From Bacteroidota bacterium (GTDB lineage Bacteria > Bacteroidota > Bacteroidia > Bacteroidales > Prolixibacteraceae): 13,198 nt of DNA. The stretch's first letter is position 1, and each line of letters opens with the position of its first letter. Where the stretch lies: assembly GCA_013203755.1 (NCBI GenBank), contig JABMPI010000272.1, positions 1-13,198 of the forward strand, given 5' to 3'. Below are positions 1 through 8,271 of the stretch, in pieces. The notes under the pieces are model-generated. The model was not told the DNA's origin. It did not search any database and worked only from the letters and a program-made list of their open reading frames with translations. Made by a program: the position numbers and the translations under genes.

Positions 1-700
1 CAATTAATCTTTCGGAAATATCATATACTTGTTTTCTTATTTCCAAGGAACCACCAATTATAAAATTATACGGTGTCGATTTATTACCACTAAGACGAAC
101 AAATGCAACATTGCTTGGTAATGGCGCATAAAACCCTGCAACATTATCGGCTTGTGGAATAACCCCTAAAAAGTTATATCCTGAATCATAAAAAGCAGCA
201 GTCATTACAGCCGAATTTACATATCCATAACTTTTCCAAAATAGATTACTACTAATCAATGGTATAAAATCAGTAGCTGACCAATCAGGATTTACAACCT
301 CAACTCCTGACGGATTTATGTAACTTCCATCAATATATACACTTCTACTGTAATTAATTACATCATTCTCATCAAGCGTAAATGATTTAATGTTTAAATC
401 AACAATCTCAGTTATAGCCCACGCCCCCGTAACATTTGACAGTACATATAATCCTAGTTTTGTTATTTCTAGTGACGAAAAATTTGAATAAACTCCAACC
501 TCTGACGCTAAATAAAACACTGAACCGTCTGGACTTCCGGGGACTGTTACTGGCGTTGCAATACCATTAAACATTGCATTTTGACCCAAATTGTCAATAA
601 TAGAATCTAATACCTGATTTAGATTTGTTCCTGTTATTTCTTGCAGCCCGTTTGCTTTTACTATTGCATCAATCGCTGCCTTTAATGTACTCCATGCCAT
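1..700 (-). CDS. Tail fibre / tip adhesin-like protein, N-terminal part (3' end beyond window)
   Basis: The reading frame opens with ATG at 698-700 and stays open for 233 codons to the window edge, so the C-terminus is missing. It starts 3 nt after the stop of the 285-residue tail gene, as the last tail gene in view. Residues 1-100 (MAWSTLKAAIDAIVKANG, then QEITGTNLNQVLDSIIDNLG and SPDGSVFYLASEVGVYSNF) resemble the N-terminal attachment region I recall from fibre-like proteins of Bacteroidota phages. Residues about 120-222 form a beta-rich segment with INPSG, DFIPL, AFYDS and a late PSNVAFVR motif; a similar pattern occurs in the C-terminal part of the 883-residue hub protein two genes upstream. 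The likely role is anchoring to the tail tip through the N-terminus, with surface binding by later domains. The position after the baseplate genes supports this; the exact receptor role is inference. Confidence 0.7.
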   Translation of the reverse strand, partial: MAWSTLKAAIDAIVKANGLQEITGTNLNQVLDSIIDNLGQNAMFNGIATPVTVPGSPDGSVFYLASEVGVYSNFSSLEITKLGLYVLSNVTGAWAITEIVDLNIKSFTLDENDVINYSRSVYIDGSYINPSGVEVVNPDWSATDFIPLISSNLFWKSYGYVNSAVMTAAFYDSGYNFLGVIPQADNVAGFYAPLPSNVAFVRLSGNKSTPYNFIIGGSLEIRKQVYDISERLI

Positions 701-703
701 AAT

Positions 704-1561
704 TTACGAATTTAAAAAGTCATTATTTAAATCATCATTGTAATCTCCATTTGTATAACCTAGAATTCCTTTGCCGGTTTTCTTTATTACGGTATCGCAT
801 TGGAATTCTGCCTCAACACTTGCTAAATATCCCCCGGCTTCCCATTTTGGAGTTATCAAAAAAGTATCTACGCTGTACTCGTCTGCCTTATTTGTTACTG
901 TCACAAAATCCATCATGCGAATTAACCTCATCGCATCTAGTAAATACTCTGGCGCGACAAAATTAAATTTGAATGTTTTCTCGCTTGTCTGTATTTCTGC
1001 AAACGTATAACCGCCCCGATTTTCTACTTGCTCCTCGAATGGATACTCTGGCCTACCTAATTGCGTATTTAGATAAATATGAAACTTAAATAGGTTTGTA
1101 AAATCAACCCGACCGCCTTGAAATGCCAAACTTTCACTATCATAGTACTCAATCTTTAGAAAGTTATCTAACGTACGAATTATTGTAAATACGTCCGAGT
1201 ACCAAGTCTCTACACCATCACTGAGCTGTAAGTAATATTGACCCTCTGGCGTTGTTATTGCCATTGGCAGGATTCCCGGATAAACAATAACATCATAACC
1301 GTCTGCCGTGTATTGATTAACGACCAACCCGGTTGCGTTCATTTCTGTAATTATACTGAGAATCGTAACCCCACTCATATTTTTTAACAATGCCGAGGTT
1401 ATCGCGTTTGTTCTATGCGTCCTGATAATTTGAAACGGCAATATTTTTCTGTCGGGAGTTGCTAAACAAAATATTTCACCAAATGCATAATCCTTGCGGT
1501 GGTTTTGCTTGCTCAAATCCGTGTAAAACGGCAACGGGCTTAAATTATTATTCGGTATCAT
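704..1561 (-). CDS. Phage tail-tip structural protein, unknown exact role (285 aa)
   Basis: The protein has 285 residues, an ATG at 1559-1561 and a TAA at 704-706. Its start overlaps the end of the 883-residue hub gene by 14 nt, and the fibre gene begins 3 nt after its stop, so the three are probably co-translated. The sequence is mainly beta-type. Residues about 45-130 look like an Ig-like domain made of short strands (for example TTPEGQYYLQLSDGVETWYS, followed by VFTII). The C-terminal end is acidic and Asn/Asp-rich (GDYNDDLNNDF). No signal peptide, membrane helix or catalytic motif is visible. I recall similar proteins next to hub genes in Bacteroidota phage tail modules, but none with a firmly known function. 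A baseplate or tail-tip connector between hub and fibre is the best inference from its position; a distal-tail-like role is an alternative. Confidence 0.6.
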   Translation of the reverse strand: MIPNNNLSPLPFYTDLSKQNHRKDYAFGEIFCLATPDRKILPFQIIRTHRTNAITSALLKNMSGVTILSIITEMNATGLVVNQYTADGYDVIVYPGILPMAITTPEGQYYLQLSDGVETWYSDVFTIIRTLDNFLKIEYYDSESLAFQGGRVDFTNLFKFHIYLNTQLGRPEYPFEEQVENRGGYTFAEIQTSEKTFKFNFVAPEYLLDAMRLIRMMDFVTVTNKADEYSVDTFLITPKWEAGGYLASVEAEFQCDTVIKKTGKGILGYTNGDYNDDLNNDFLNS

Positions 1562-4199
1562 ACTTCAAAGTTATTTTATTCATTCTGGTTGACAAATTTA
1601 CACTTAACTTTTCGAACTCCCCATCTCCTAACGAAGTTTTAACAAGCTCCATTGGATTTGGATCCTCTCGGCTCGGATAACTTACATCTTGCTTTTTACC
1701 TCTCATTATTCCGTAAACAATTCCGGCAGCATCATTTATCTGAACATTATCACTAGGTAAATTATACGGCCAATAATTTGGATGTAAATAAATCCAACTG
1801 CAATACCCATTTTGCAGCGTTAAACTTGCCCCGTCAATTGTCCTGTCAATTAGTGGCAATTTCAATACACCATTCGAATCTTTACCCTTGAATATACTAA
1901 ATGTACCCGGTGGATTTTCAGTCGTACATCTTATATATTCTGCGTTGGAAGGGGCTATAATTGCTCCCGGACTTCCATCGCTTGTTTCTCCTGAAATATA
2001 CACCTTGCTTGAATCATACCAAGCTATAAACCGAAGAAAAGTCGTATAATAAGAGCTATTTCCCAATACAGGAATATATCCAGATGCACAAAATGTTGCA
2101 TTCGGAACAACTGTGCCTGTCTCGTGATTTATCCTATTTTCAGTAATGTAGTCAGGGTCTAAAATGTCGAATAAATTTGTATTGTCAAAAACTCCTGCCA
2201 TTAATGCAAAACCATCCTGATTGATTGCCAACGGATTTAAAAGCATATAATCAATGTCAGGCGTAAATTGCGCTACATTAATCTCATCGATTTTTCCGGG
2301 CTGCACAAACTTTGAATTTATCTCAATCGGGAAACCATCAAACGCCTGGGTTACATCATCCATCCAATTAAATTGCAACCGCTCTGGTAATTCCTGCTTG
2401 CTGTAACTCCACTTACTAGATTCTAACGCCCACAATTTTTGATTTTTCGGCTGCTTAATTAAAGTTAAATCTGCCGTATATCCCGGAGCTACGGAATAAC
2501 TCCTACCATTTTTGAAAAAACTAATATGCTCGATTTTAAATTTTCCTGCCTCGATATACCAATACAATTGAAACGTATCTCTCAGCATATCCATTACATT
2601 CTGCAAAGTTATTGGAGCCTTTTGCGCGGGTTGACTAAATTCCCCGGACGTTATATTTGATTTTTGTGTAATCATTACCCGAAAAACATTTCCGGTTATC
2701 GGGTTTGATGCACCATACAGAAATTGAGAATAATCACTCGTACCATCATGCGAAATTGTAACATCAATCTCAGCCAATAAAACACGAATAACCTCGAAAA
2801 TCATTGAAGCATTTTTTAATATATAAACTCTTCTGGAAGCCTCCTCTACTAATTCCTCGTAAAATGTATGCTCAAACCAAATGGAGCTATTGCCCCACAA
2901 GCTACGAGCCACAGGCCAAACCTTTCCTATTCCTAAATAATACGGCTCAATAAAATACTCGCCACTATCCGCTAAACCGTACACTGTTGGGGCTACCTGA
3001 GTTCTTGATGAAATCAGTGTACTATCAATGGCATAACCGATAACTTTTTTATAGTTACGATTTTTTGCTACTAAATCATCTGTTGGAATATCATTCGTAG
3101 CAAGCCCCAAAACCTTATTAACATCACATACTAATCTTGAATAAACCTCGATTGATAATTTTTCACCGCCCAACGTTCCAACTCCATTGTCAGCTAGAAA
3201 AATAATACTTCCATCAATTAACGCTGAATAATCATTTTTTGAACTGAAATAAATAACTCCATCCGAAACCTTTTTTAATGCAAATATTTTCTTCGCTACA
3301 ATTGTATGATAATTTAGATAGCTTATCGTTGACGTATTGCTCGCTAATCTAACGTGTACGAGCGTATCCCCTCCGTTCGATGAGAGTGTATTCGAGTGGT
3401 AATATTGAACAAACCTGAGTGTCGTAGTATCGATTATCTGCACGAGCTGCCAATAATTCCCGCTGTTACTCCAAACACTTCCAATATCTGCGCTCGTTTT
3501 CCCATGAGATGAAACCGTAACATTATAACTATTGGTTGACGTAAACACAATTGCGTACGATGCATCTTTATTATACCAAGTCGTTAAACTTTCTCCCGTA
3601 TATTCTCCCACGCAAATTGCAGGGGTTCCAGTTCCTGAAACTGATATTTTATGCAACGTATCAGCAAGCGAAAAAAAGTACGTGCTTATTAATATCGCTG
3701 TATCTGATTCCTCGATTACTACGTCCTCCTCCCATGTATTACCGGAGAAGAAGCAAGCGATAACAGATTCGCCCGGAATATAAACCTGAATCATTGACCT
3801 TTTTAATATCTCTACTTCAACATTCCCGGGAACCAACTTCATGAGATTATATTCTTTTTCCAATCCTGCCAGTACGATGTTGTAAACATCCATTGCATCT
3901 AAACTAACATCGACCATTTTGTTGTCAGAATCCCAATCTCCATCTGTTTTCCAAAATACACCCTGCCAATAATTGCTCCATACCGAATTCACATATTGCT
4001 CGATGAGTAACACAAATTCAGTATCAAACGCCTGTGCCTGCAACCAATCGTAATCATCACGAATAAAAACAAGTTTACCGGACAATTTTGCCCGGTAAAA
4101 TCTTTGACCTGATTCTAGCTCATAATCCTTACTAGTATCATCTTTCCAGATGGGTTTTACATAGTAACCATTTATTGAGAATCTATATTTAATTAGCAT
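1548..4199 (-). CDS. Baseplate hub / tail tip protein (Dit/Tal-like), 883 aa
   Basis: This 883-residue protein is encoded directly after the tape measure gene (11-nt overlap), the usual place of the distal-tail/hub protein in siphoviruses. Residues 1-130 resemble a distal-tail N-terminal region (ESGQRFYRAKLSGKLVF, DDYDWL, then VYNIVLAGLEKEYNLMKL). Residues about 225-280 (VTVSSHGKTSADIG) look like a small beta module common in tail proteins. Residues about 530-660 include LRDTFQLYWYIEAGKFKIEH and LPERLQFNWMDDVTQAFDG, which I recall as a conserved hub core in Bacteroidota phages. Residues about 672-765 hold a probable carbohydrate-binding-like beta module (INHETG, YIPV, AWYDSSKVYISG, PSNAEYIR), also seen in the neighbouring fibre. 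The last 120 residues form another beta domain. No peptidase or lysozyme motif was recognised. It probably closes the tail tube tip and contributes to host contact. Confidence 0.72.
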   Translation of the reverse strand: MLIKYRFSINGYYVKPIWKDDTSKDYELESGQRFYRAKLSGKLVFIRDDYDWLQAQAFDTEFVLLIEQYVNSVWSNYWQGVFWKTDGDWDSDNKMVDVSLDAMDVYNIVLAGLEKEYNLMKLVPGNVEVEILKRSMIQVYIPGESVIACFFSGNTWEEDVVIEESDTAILISTYFFSLADTLHKISVSGTGTPAICVGEYTGESLTTWYNKDASYAIVFTSTNSYNVTVSSHGKTSADIGSVWSNSGNYWQLVQIIDTTTLRFVQYYHSNTLSSNGGDTLVHVRLASNTSTISYLNYHTIVAKKIFALKKVSDGVIYFSSKNDYSALIDGSIIFLADNGVGTLGGEKLSIEVYSRLVCDVNKVLGLATNDIPTDDLVAKNRNYKKVIGYAIDSTLISSRTQVAPTVYGLADSGEYFIEPYYLGIGKVWPVARSLWGNSSIWFEHTFYEELVEEASRRVYILKNASMIFEVIRVLLAEIDVTISHDGTSDYSQFLYGASNPITGNVFRVMITQKSNITSGEFSQPAQKAPITLQNVMDMLRDTFQLYWYIEAGKFKIEHISFFKNGRSYSVAPGYTADLTLIKQPKNQKLWALESSKWSYSKQELPERLQFNWMDDVTQAFDGFPIEINSKFVQPGKIDEINVAQFTPDIDYMLLNPLAINQDGFALMAGVFDNTNLFDILDPDYITENRINHETGTVVPNATFCASGYIPVLGNSSYYTTFLRFIAWYDSSKVYISGETSDGSPGAIIAPSNAEYIRCTTENPPGTFSIFKGKDSNGVLKLPLIDRTIDGASLTLQNGYCSWIYLHPNYWPYNLPSDNVQINDAAGIVYGIMRGKKQDVSYPSREDPNPMELVKTSLGDGEFEKLSVNLSTRMNKITLKYDTE
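4074..4099 (-). repeat. 8-bp inverted repeat (hairpin) early in the hub gene
   Basis: TTTACCGG (4074-4081) and CCGGTAAA (4092-4099) are perfect inverted copies around a 10-nt loop. The hairpin lies about 100-125 nt downstream of the hub ATG, inside the codons for FYRAKLSGKLVF. It could affect translation or cause pausing. No proper T-tract follows on the minus strand, so it is not called a terminator. It may be chance plus the general richness in CCGG of this DNA. Confidence 0.4.
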
Positions 4200-7182
4200 T
4201 GTAAACCCTTTTTAAATTTTTATACACTTCAACAATCTGCCCTTTTCCATCGGTGTAATATCTTCGCTCGCCTTGTTTCCTGATTTGGCTAACGTCACTC
4301 TCGAGAGCCTTTAAATCTTGCCCGGACGAAACCGCGATATTCATACCATCCATACCGTACGAATTCATAAACGTTTTTTCAAACTCACCTTTATTTAGCG
4401 ACTTTACTATCTGAGGTAACAACGACCTGTATTTCCGGGTGTTCTTTTTGTTTATGATAGCCATGGCCTCGCTGCCCTCTGCCGTTCTCGTTTTACCGTC
4501 CTTGGTTGTTCCGATGGGAATATCATTCCCGGATGCATGAGAGCCGCCCTCTAAAATCTCCAAACCACCTTTTGCGTATTTCTTTTTAGTCAGTTTATTT
4601 GCTTTTACTTTTGATAGTGCAAACGAACCCCACATAACACCGAGTGCAGGAATAGCCCACGGGAAACCAAGTTGACCCCAAATTTTGGCCGATGCTGTAA
4701 CTAAGCTGCCGACTTGCTCCAATGATTGAATTAATGCCTGAGCCTTTTGTGCCTTTGCTTGTTCTTTGAGTGCTTTCTCCTGCGTTTTCTCGGAGAGAGC
4801 CAGTTCCTTACGAGCCATTGCAACGTCGCTTGAATATCCCGCGTTTCTTGCTGCTAGCTCATTATCTAGCTTTGATTGGCTTGCTGACACTTCCCTGTCT
4901 GCTGCGCCAACAGCAAGATTTGCCGCGTTAATCTTCGCTTGAAGAAAATCATTGACCTGACCGATTGCGAATTGAGTACTTGTGTTTATTGCTTCCTTTT
5001 TTTCATCACTTAAATTTATTCCTGCCAGCTCATACAAGTCCTTATCGGTTCCTGCTTTTGGCTTTTTTATTTCTGCGTCAATTGCAGCAATTTGATTTTT
5101 TAAGGTCTGAATTTGCTCAGCCGATAACTGCTTATTTGCACCCTCATTTATTTTGAGTACTTCGTTTAACCTATCACGCTCAGCCTTTAATCTTAATTTG
5201 GTTTTTGTTTTCTCTGTCTCAATCAACAAATCAATTTCACTTTGTTTCAAATCGAACTGTTGGTCAAACCCCAATAGCGCATCATCGTAAACTTTTTTAT
5301 TTAGTTTTTCTGCATTGTCAAGAGCCTTTTGGTCTGCTGCTGTTTTTTTCTCGGTTAAATCTTTCTCTGCATCTGCCAAATCCTGAGTCATGGTTCTACG
5401 CTCCCTTATAATTTCCAATAACCGACCCTCAATAATTTCAGACAAACCAAGTCCCCTAATCTTTTGATTTAATGCCACAGCATCAGTTTCGCTAATTAAA
5501 TCAGTCGCATCGACCTGAATGCCTGTAAATTTCTGGATGGTTTCTATCTGTTTGCTGAATGTCCCCTCAAATAGGTTCTTAGTCTCATCCAGAAGTTTTT
5601 TCCTTTTTTTAAACGATACTGTTTCGTCTGCTATAATTCTCTCATTTATTGTTTTCTGGTTATCGAAACCATCTATAAGGATATCCAAATCTTTCTCCAA
5701 TCTATCCTGCTTCAACTTCGAGTCTCTTTTCTGGTTATCAGCCGTAGCCATAAGAGCCTTACGCTCTTCATCTCTTAACGCTTTATAAGCCTCTAATTGC
5801 CTATCTAATAAATCCTCAACTTCTTCACCACTCTTTTGCCTTAACTTAAGTTCCTCATTAATTAACTTTAAATTAGCCCTTGCAATTTGTTTCTGAATAT
5901 CAGACCTTTGTATGGTTTTTTTTGAGGCTGCAACTGCCGCATCTTCACGCTCTTTAAACGATTTAGTGGCATCATTTGCAATTGCTCTAAATAACTCCTC
6001 CTTATTCATTAAATCTGCCACTGATTTTTCAAGCTCTCTATTAGCCCTCCTTAATGATGACCTTGATTCTTCAAGTTTTACAAATGCTGCTGCCTGAGTC
6101 AATATCTCCTGAGTAGTATTACTGAGGGCTTCTTTGAATGCTTTTTGCTGCTCAACATCTAAACCTGTACCCATTTCGATTAATGCGCCTCCTGCCTCAT
6201 TGGCTGCATTTTTCAGACCTTTCATGTCTCTACTCCAAAGAGCCTTAAACATTTTACCAACAGCTCCACCTAACTCTATCAATCCAAGGAAACGATTAAC
6301 TATATTTTTCTTTAATGATTCCCAAAAACTCTTCATTGCTTTCTGAGGGTCCTCGAATATTGCAACGAGTATATCAACCAAGCCGTCAACAATCCCTATC
6401 AGTGCAGAAAATACGCCCTTTAATACAGTAGCTCCTTTTGCCAGTAAAGCAGAGCCTCTCTTGGTTTGCTTAAACAACGCAAATAGAGCCGTTAATGCTG
6501 CAACTATTCCAACTATCGTTAATATGACTGGATTTGCTAGTAGTTTTTTTGCTGCTGCACTCATGCTTTTAAATCCACCCACTACGACTCCGGCAGCTCC
6601 TGGCATTTCCTCCATCTCCTCCCGTGTTTCCTTCCAACCTTTTTTATAATCACCAACACTTAAGGTATGCTTGCCTGTGGCTTCCTGCAAGCTCTTCATC
6701 TCATCGTAAATGTCTTTTGTGCTTTGCTCTAGCTCTTTCCCGGATTTGGTTGTCGCTCTTTCCGCTGCTGACATTTTATTCAGCTTGATTTTATTCAATG
6801 AATATTGAGCCGACAACTTATCGTAAGATCCCTCTTTCGATTTGTTTAGTTGGATTTCTAGCTTAGTCAGTTTGTTTTGGTCTGCTTGAATTTTCTTTAA
6901 TTTAGTCAATTCAATTCCTGAATTACTCTGCGACTGCCTGAGTTGTTCGTTTGCTTTTGATAGCTTATCGGTTTCAGTTACGGCCTGTTTTGTTTTCTCG
7001 CGCCCTTCCGTGGTTGCTGAATTAACTTTCTCTAACGATGCTTTTAATTTTACTGCATCATCTTTAACAACCGTTACCATATCCTGATAAACCTTTTTTA
7101 AATCTTCAAGCTGTTTTATAGCATCTTTTATGCTGCTGTCCGGCTTTATCAGACTGCTGTATGTTACTGGATTGTCTGTCAT
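4189..7182 (-). CDS. Tail tape measure protein (997 aa)
   Basis: At 997 residues this is the largest protein in view, and it has the classic tape-measure layout. Residues 1-190 are charged coiled coil (repeated KLSKANEQLR / LTKLEIQLNKSKEG types), with GKHTLSVGDYKKGW near 170-183. Residues 214-237 (NPVILTIVGIVAALTALFAL) and 252-277 form two hydrophobic helices. A long Lys/Glu/Ala-rich coiled coil covers about 350-825. A third hydrophobic stretch at about 828-858 (GFPWAIPALGVMWGSFAL) precedes a Gly-rich C-terminal region with GGSHASGNDIPIG. The protein sets tail length inside the tube and is ejected with DNA. At the usual ratio of about 0.15 nm per residue, this length would correspond to a tail of roughly 150 nm (inference). 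The ATG at 7180-7182 follows the only sizeable gap in the tail module, 88 nt. The 3' end overlaps the hub gene by 11 nt. No peptidase domain was recognised. Confidence 0.9.
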   Translation of the reverse strand: MTDNPVTYSSLIKPDSSIKDAIKQLEDLKKVYQDMVTVVKDDAVKLKASLEKVNSATTEGREKTKQAVTETDKLSKANEQLRQSQSNSGIELTKLKKIQADQNKLTKLEIQLNKSKEGSYDKLSAQYSLNKIKLNKMSAAERATTKSGKELEQSTKDIYDEMKSLQEATGKHTLSVGDYKKGWKETREEMEEMPGAAGVVVGGFKSMSAAAKKLLANPVILTIVGIVAALTALFALFKQTKRGSALLAKGATVLKGVFSALIGIVDGLVDILVAIFEDPQKAMKSFWESLKKNIVNRFLGLIELGGAVGKMFKALWSRDMKGLKNAANEAGGALIEMGTGLDVEQQKAFKEALSNTTQEILTQAAAFVKLEESRSSLRRANRELEKSVADLMNKEELFRAIANDATKSFKEREDAAVAASKKTIQRSDIQKQIARANLKLINEELKLRQKSGEEVEDLLDRQLEAYKALRDEERKALMATADNQKRDSKLKQDRLEKDLDILIDGFDNQKTINERIIADETVSFKKRKKLLDETKNLFEGTFSKQIETIQKFTGIQVDATDLISETDAVALNQKIRGLGLSEIIEGRLLEIIRERRTMTQDLADAEKDLTEKKTAADQKALDNAEKLNKKVYDDALLGFDQQFDLKQSEIDLLIETEKTKTKLRLKAERDRLNEVLKINEGANKQLSAEQIQTLKNQIAAIDAEIKKPKAGTDKDLYELAGINLSDEKKEAINTSTQFAIGQVNDFLQAKINAANLAVGAADREVSASQSKLDNELAARNAGYSSDVAMARKELALSEKTQEKALKEQAKAQKAQALIQSLEQVGSLVTASAKIWGQLGFPWAIPALGVMWGSFALSKVKANKLTKKKYAKGGLEILEGGSHASGNDIPIGTTKDGKTRTAEGSEAMAIINKKNTRKYRSLLPQIVKSLNKGEFEKTFMNSYGMDGMNIAVSSGQDLKALESDVSQIRKQGERRYYTDGKGQIVEVYKNLKRVYNAN

Positions 7183-7258
7183 TTTATGCCTAGTTATTTA
7201 ATACTGATTTAAACTGTATCGAACTTTCTCTTTAGAGATATATGTTTTGTTTGCTATT

Positions 7259-7280
7259 GCAGAAAGCCCCTTATTTCTGC
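7259..7280 (-). repeat. 7-bp inverted repeat across the stop codon upstream of the tape measure gene
   Basis: GCAGAAA (7259-7265) and TTTCTGC (7274-7280) are perfect inverted copies around an 8-nt loop that contains the stop codon of the 249-residue gene. No U-tract follows on the minus strand, so it is not a standard terminator. The remaining 7183-7258 spacer also holds a short TCTCT/AGAGA inverted repeat (7227-7238). No Bacteroidota-type promoter box was found in it. A role in RNA stability or in balancing tape measure translation is possible but unproven. Confidence 0.35.
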
Positions 7281-8020
7281 TTATTTTGCTTCATGCTCTT
7301 TTGTAAGTATTCGAATGAATTATAAAATTGCAGCACGTTCATTTCGTCCGGGTTAACATTCAATTTATGCGTTAAAAACAAACACATCTCATCGAATTCC
7401 TTTTCGAACTTTATTTCTGCGCTTTCCTTACCAGAAAACAAATGAGGTTTTGCAAGCGTTAAAAGAAAATTATCTATTTGCCTTATTTTTTCCTCGTTTT
7501 CAGTTTCGTTAATTATCGAATCCAACATTAAAAGAACCCTCTCCCGGAGCTTATCGTAATACTCCTTTTCTGCGATGCTGTCAAATCTTCCGGGAAAATA
7601 AAGATTTAACTCCTCTGTAATTTTTTTTTTGATGGATTCCAAGAACCCATTTAACCAACCAACCTTTGTATTATTCAGCCTTTCTAAAACTCGCCTTAAA
7701 CCATCATCGGAAATATCTTTTAATATCTGCCCGTCTATGGAATAAACTAAACACGAAAAAGCTAAATAGCTCGGATTGATTTCACTCGAAACTAGGTACA
7801 AAGATTGCCTCATGTTTTCAAGCTCTGTTATTGCGTGTTCGCTCTTATTGTTTACGTGCCTTATGATTATAGATATTTTTTGATTGAGGTCGTTAATATC
7901 GCTACCAATGCCACTATCGACTAATAAAAACTTGTTGTATTTGTGAAACCTTTTAATCGGCAGCTCATCGATTGAATCATAAATCTGCACTACATGACCG
8001 CCTATGCTCTCTTTTTTCAT
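7271..8020 (-). CDS. Candidate tail assembly chaperone, 249 aa protein upstream of tape measure
   Basis: The start chosen is the ATG at 8018-8020, which forms an ATGA overlap with the stop of the membrane protein gene. A longer reading from a GTG at 8134 would overlap that gene by over 110 nt. The 249-residue product is soluble and mostly helical, with no membrane helix. Its N-terminus (VQIYDSIDELPIKRFHKYNK, then LLVDSGIGSDIND) is a pattern I recall just upstream of tape measure genes in Bacteroidota phages. The acidic C-terminal part (DEMCLFLTHKLNVNPDEM, then LQFYNSFEYLQK) ends in a basic tail. Siphoviruses commonly encode the tail assembly chaperone in this position, which is the main reason for the call; no sequence motif proves it. 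A run of ten A in the coding strand (7621-7630, residues 131-134) is a possible slippage site. Slippage there would truncate the protein, not extend it. Confidence 0.5.
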   Translation of the reverse strand: MKKESIGGHVVQIYDSIDELPIKRFHKYNKFLLVDSGIGSDINDLNQKISIIIRHVNNKSEHAITELENMRQSLYLVSSEINPSYLAFSCLVYSIDGQILKDISDDGLRRVLERLNNTKVGWLNGFLESIKKKITEELNLYFPGRFDSIAEKEYYDKLRERVLLMLDSIINETENEEKIRQIDNFLLTLAKPHLFSGKESAEIKFEKEFDEMCLFLTHKLNVNPDEMNVLQFYNSFEYLQKSMKQNKQK

Positions 8021-8271
8021 AATAATTTTCTTGTTATCGGTGTCGAAAACACCGGAATTAATAAACTTAAATAATCTTTGGTGAAAATAGCGTATAAAAC
8101 AGAAACAACAAAGCCCGTCCAGAATGACAGGCACATATTGCAGCTAAATAATTTCGATATAAACCGGTTTCCATATACCTGAAACCATTCTACCACTCTC
8201 CACTTCATCATTAATGAAATCAAAAACGATGAGAATAAAGCCACTAACAATATTTTTTCTATATAACACAT
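8017..8271 (-). CDS. Small membrane protein with CxxC motif (84 aa)
   Basis: The product has 84 residues and two predicted transmembrane segments, at about 5-22 (KILLVALFSSFLISLMMK) and 50-75. A CNMCLSFWTGF motif lies just before the second one (residues about 44-54). The pattern C-x2-C followed by S-F-W-x-G recalls small membrane proteins of the DUF1360 type; this is a resemblance, not an established match. The ATG at 8269-8271 lies inside the end of the 193-residue gene (13-nt overlap), and its TGA overlaps the next ATG as ATGA, so it is tightly built into the structural operon. A membrane protein amid neck and tail genes is not an obvious virion part. It might assist assembly at the membrane or alter the host envelope. 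Its function is unknown. Confidence 0.65.
   Translation of the reverse strand: MCYIEKILLVALFSSFLISLMMKWRVVEWFQVYGNRFISKLFSCNMCLSFWTGFVVSVLYAIFTKDYLSLLIPVFSTPITRKLL

Noticed and set aside
7621..7630. The A10 tract as a lambda G/GT-style extending frameshift
   Set aside because: Both alternative frames meet a stop within about 15 codons, so no fused longer product can form.
8021..8134. N-terminal extension of the 249-residue protein to a GTG at 8134
   Set aside because: It would overlap the membrane protein gene by over 110 nt, while the ATG at 8018-8020 forms the ATGA overlap used elsewhere in this operon.
8161..8170. AAACCGGTTT palindrome as a regulatory operator
   Set aside because: It lies inside the coding sequence of the membrane protein, is short, and has no second copy near a promoter.
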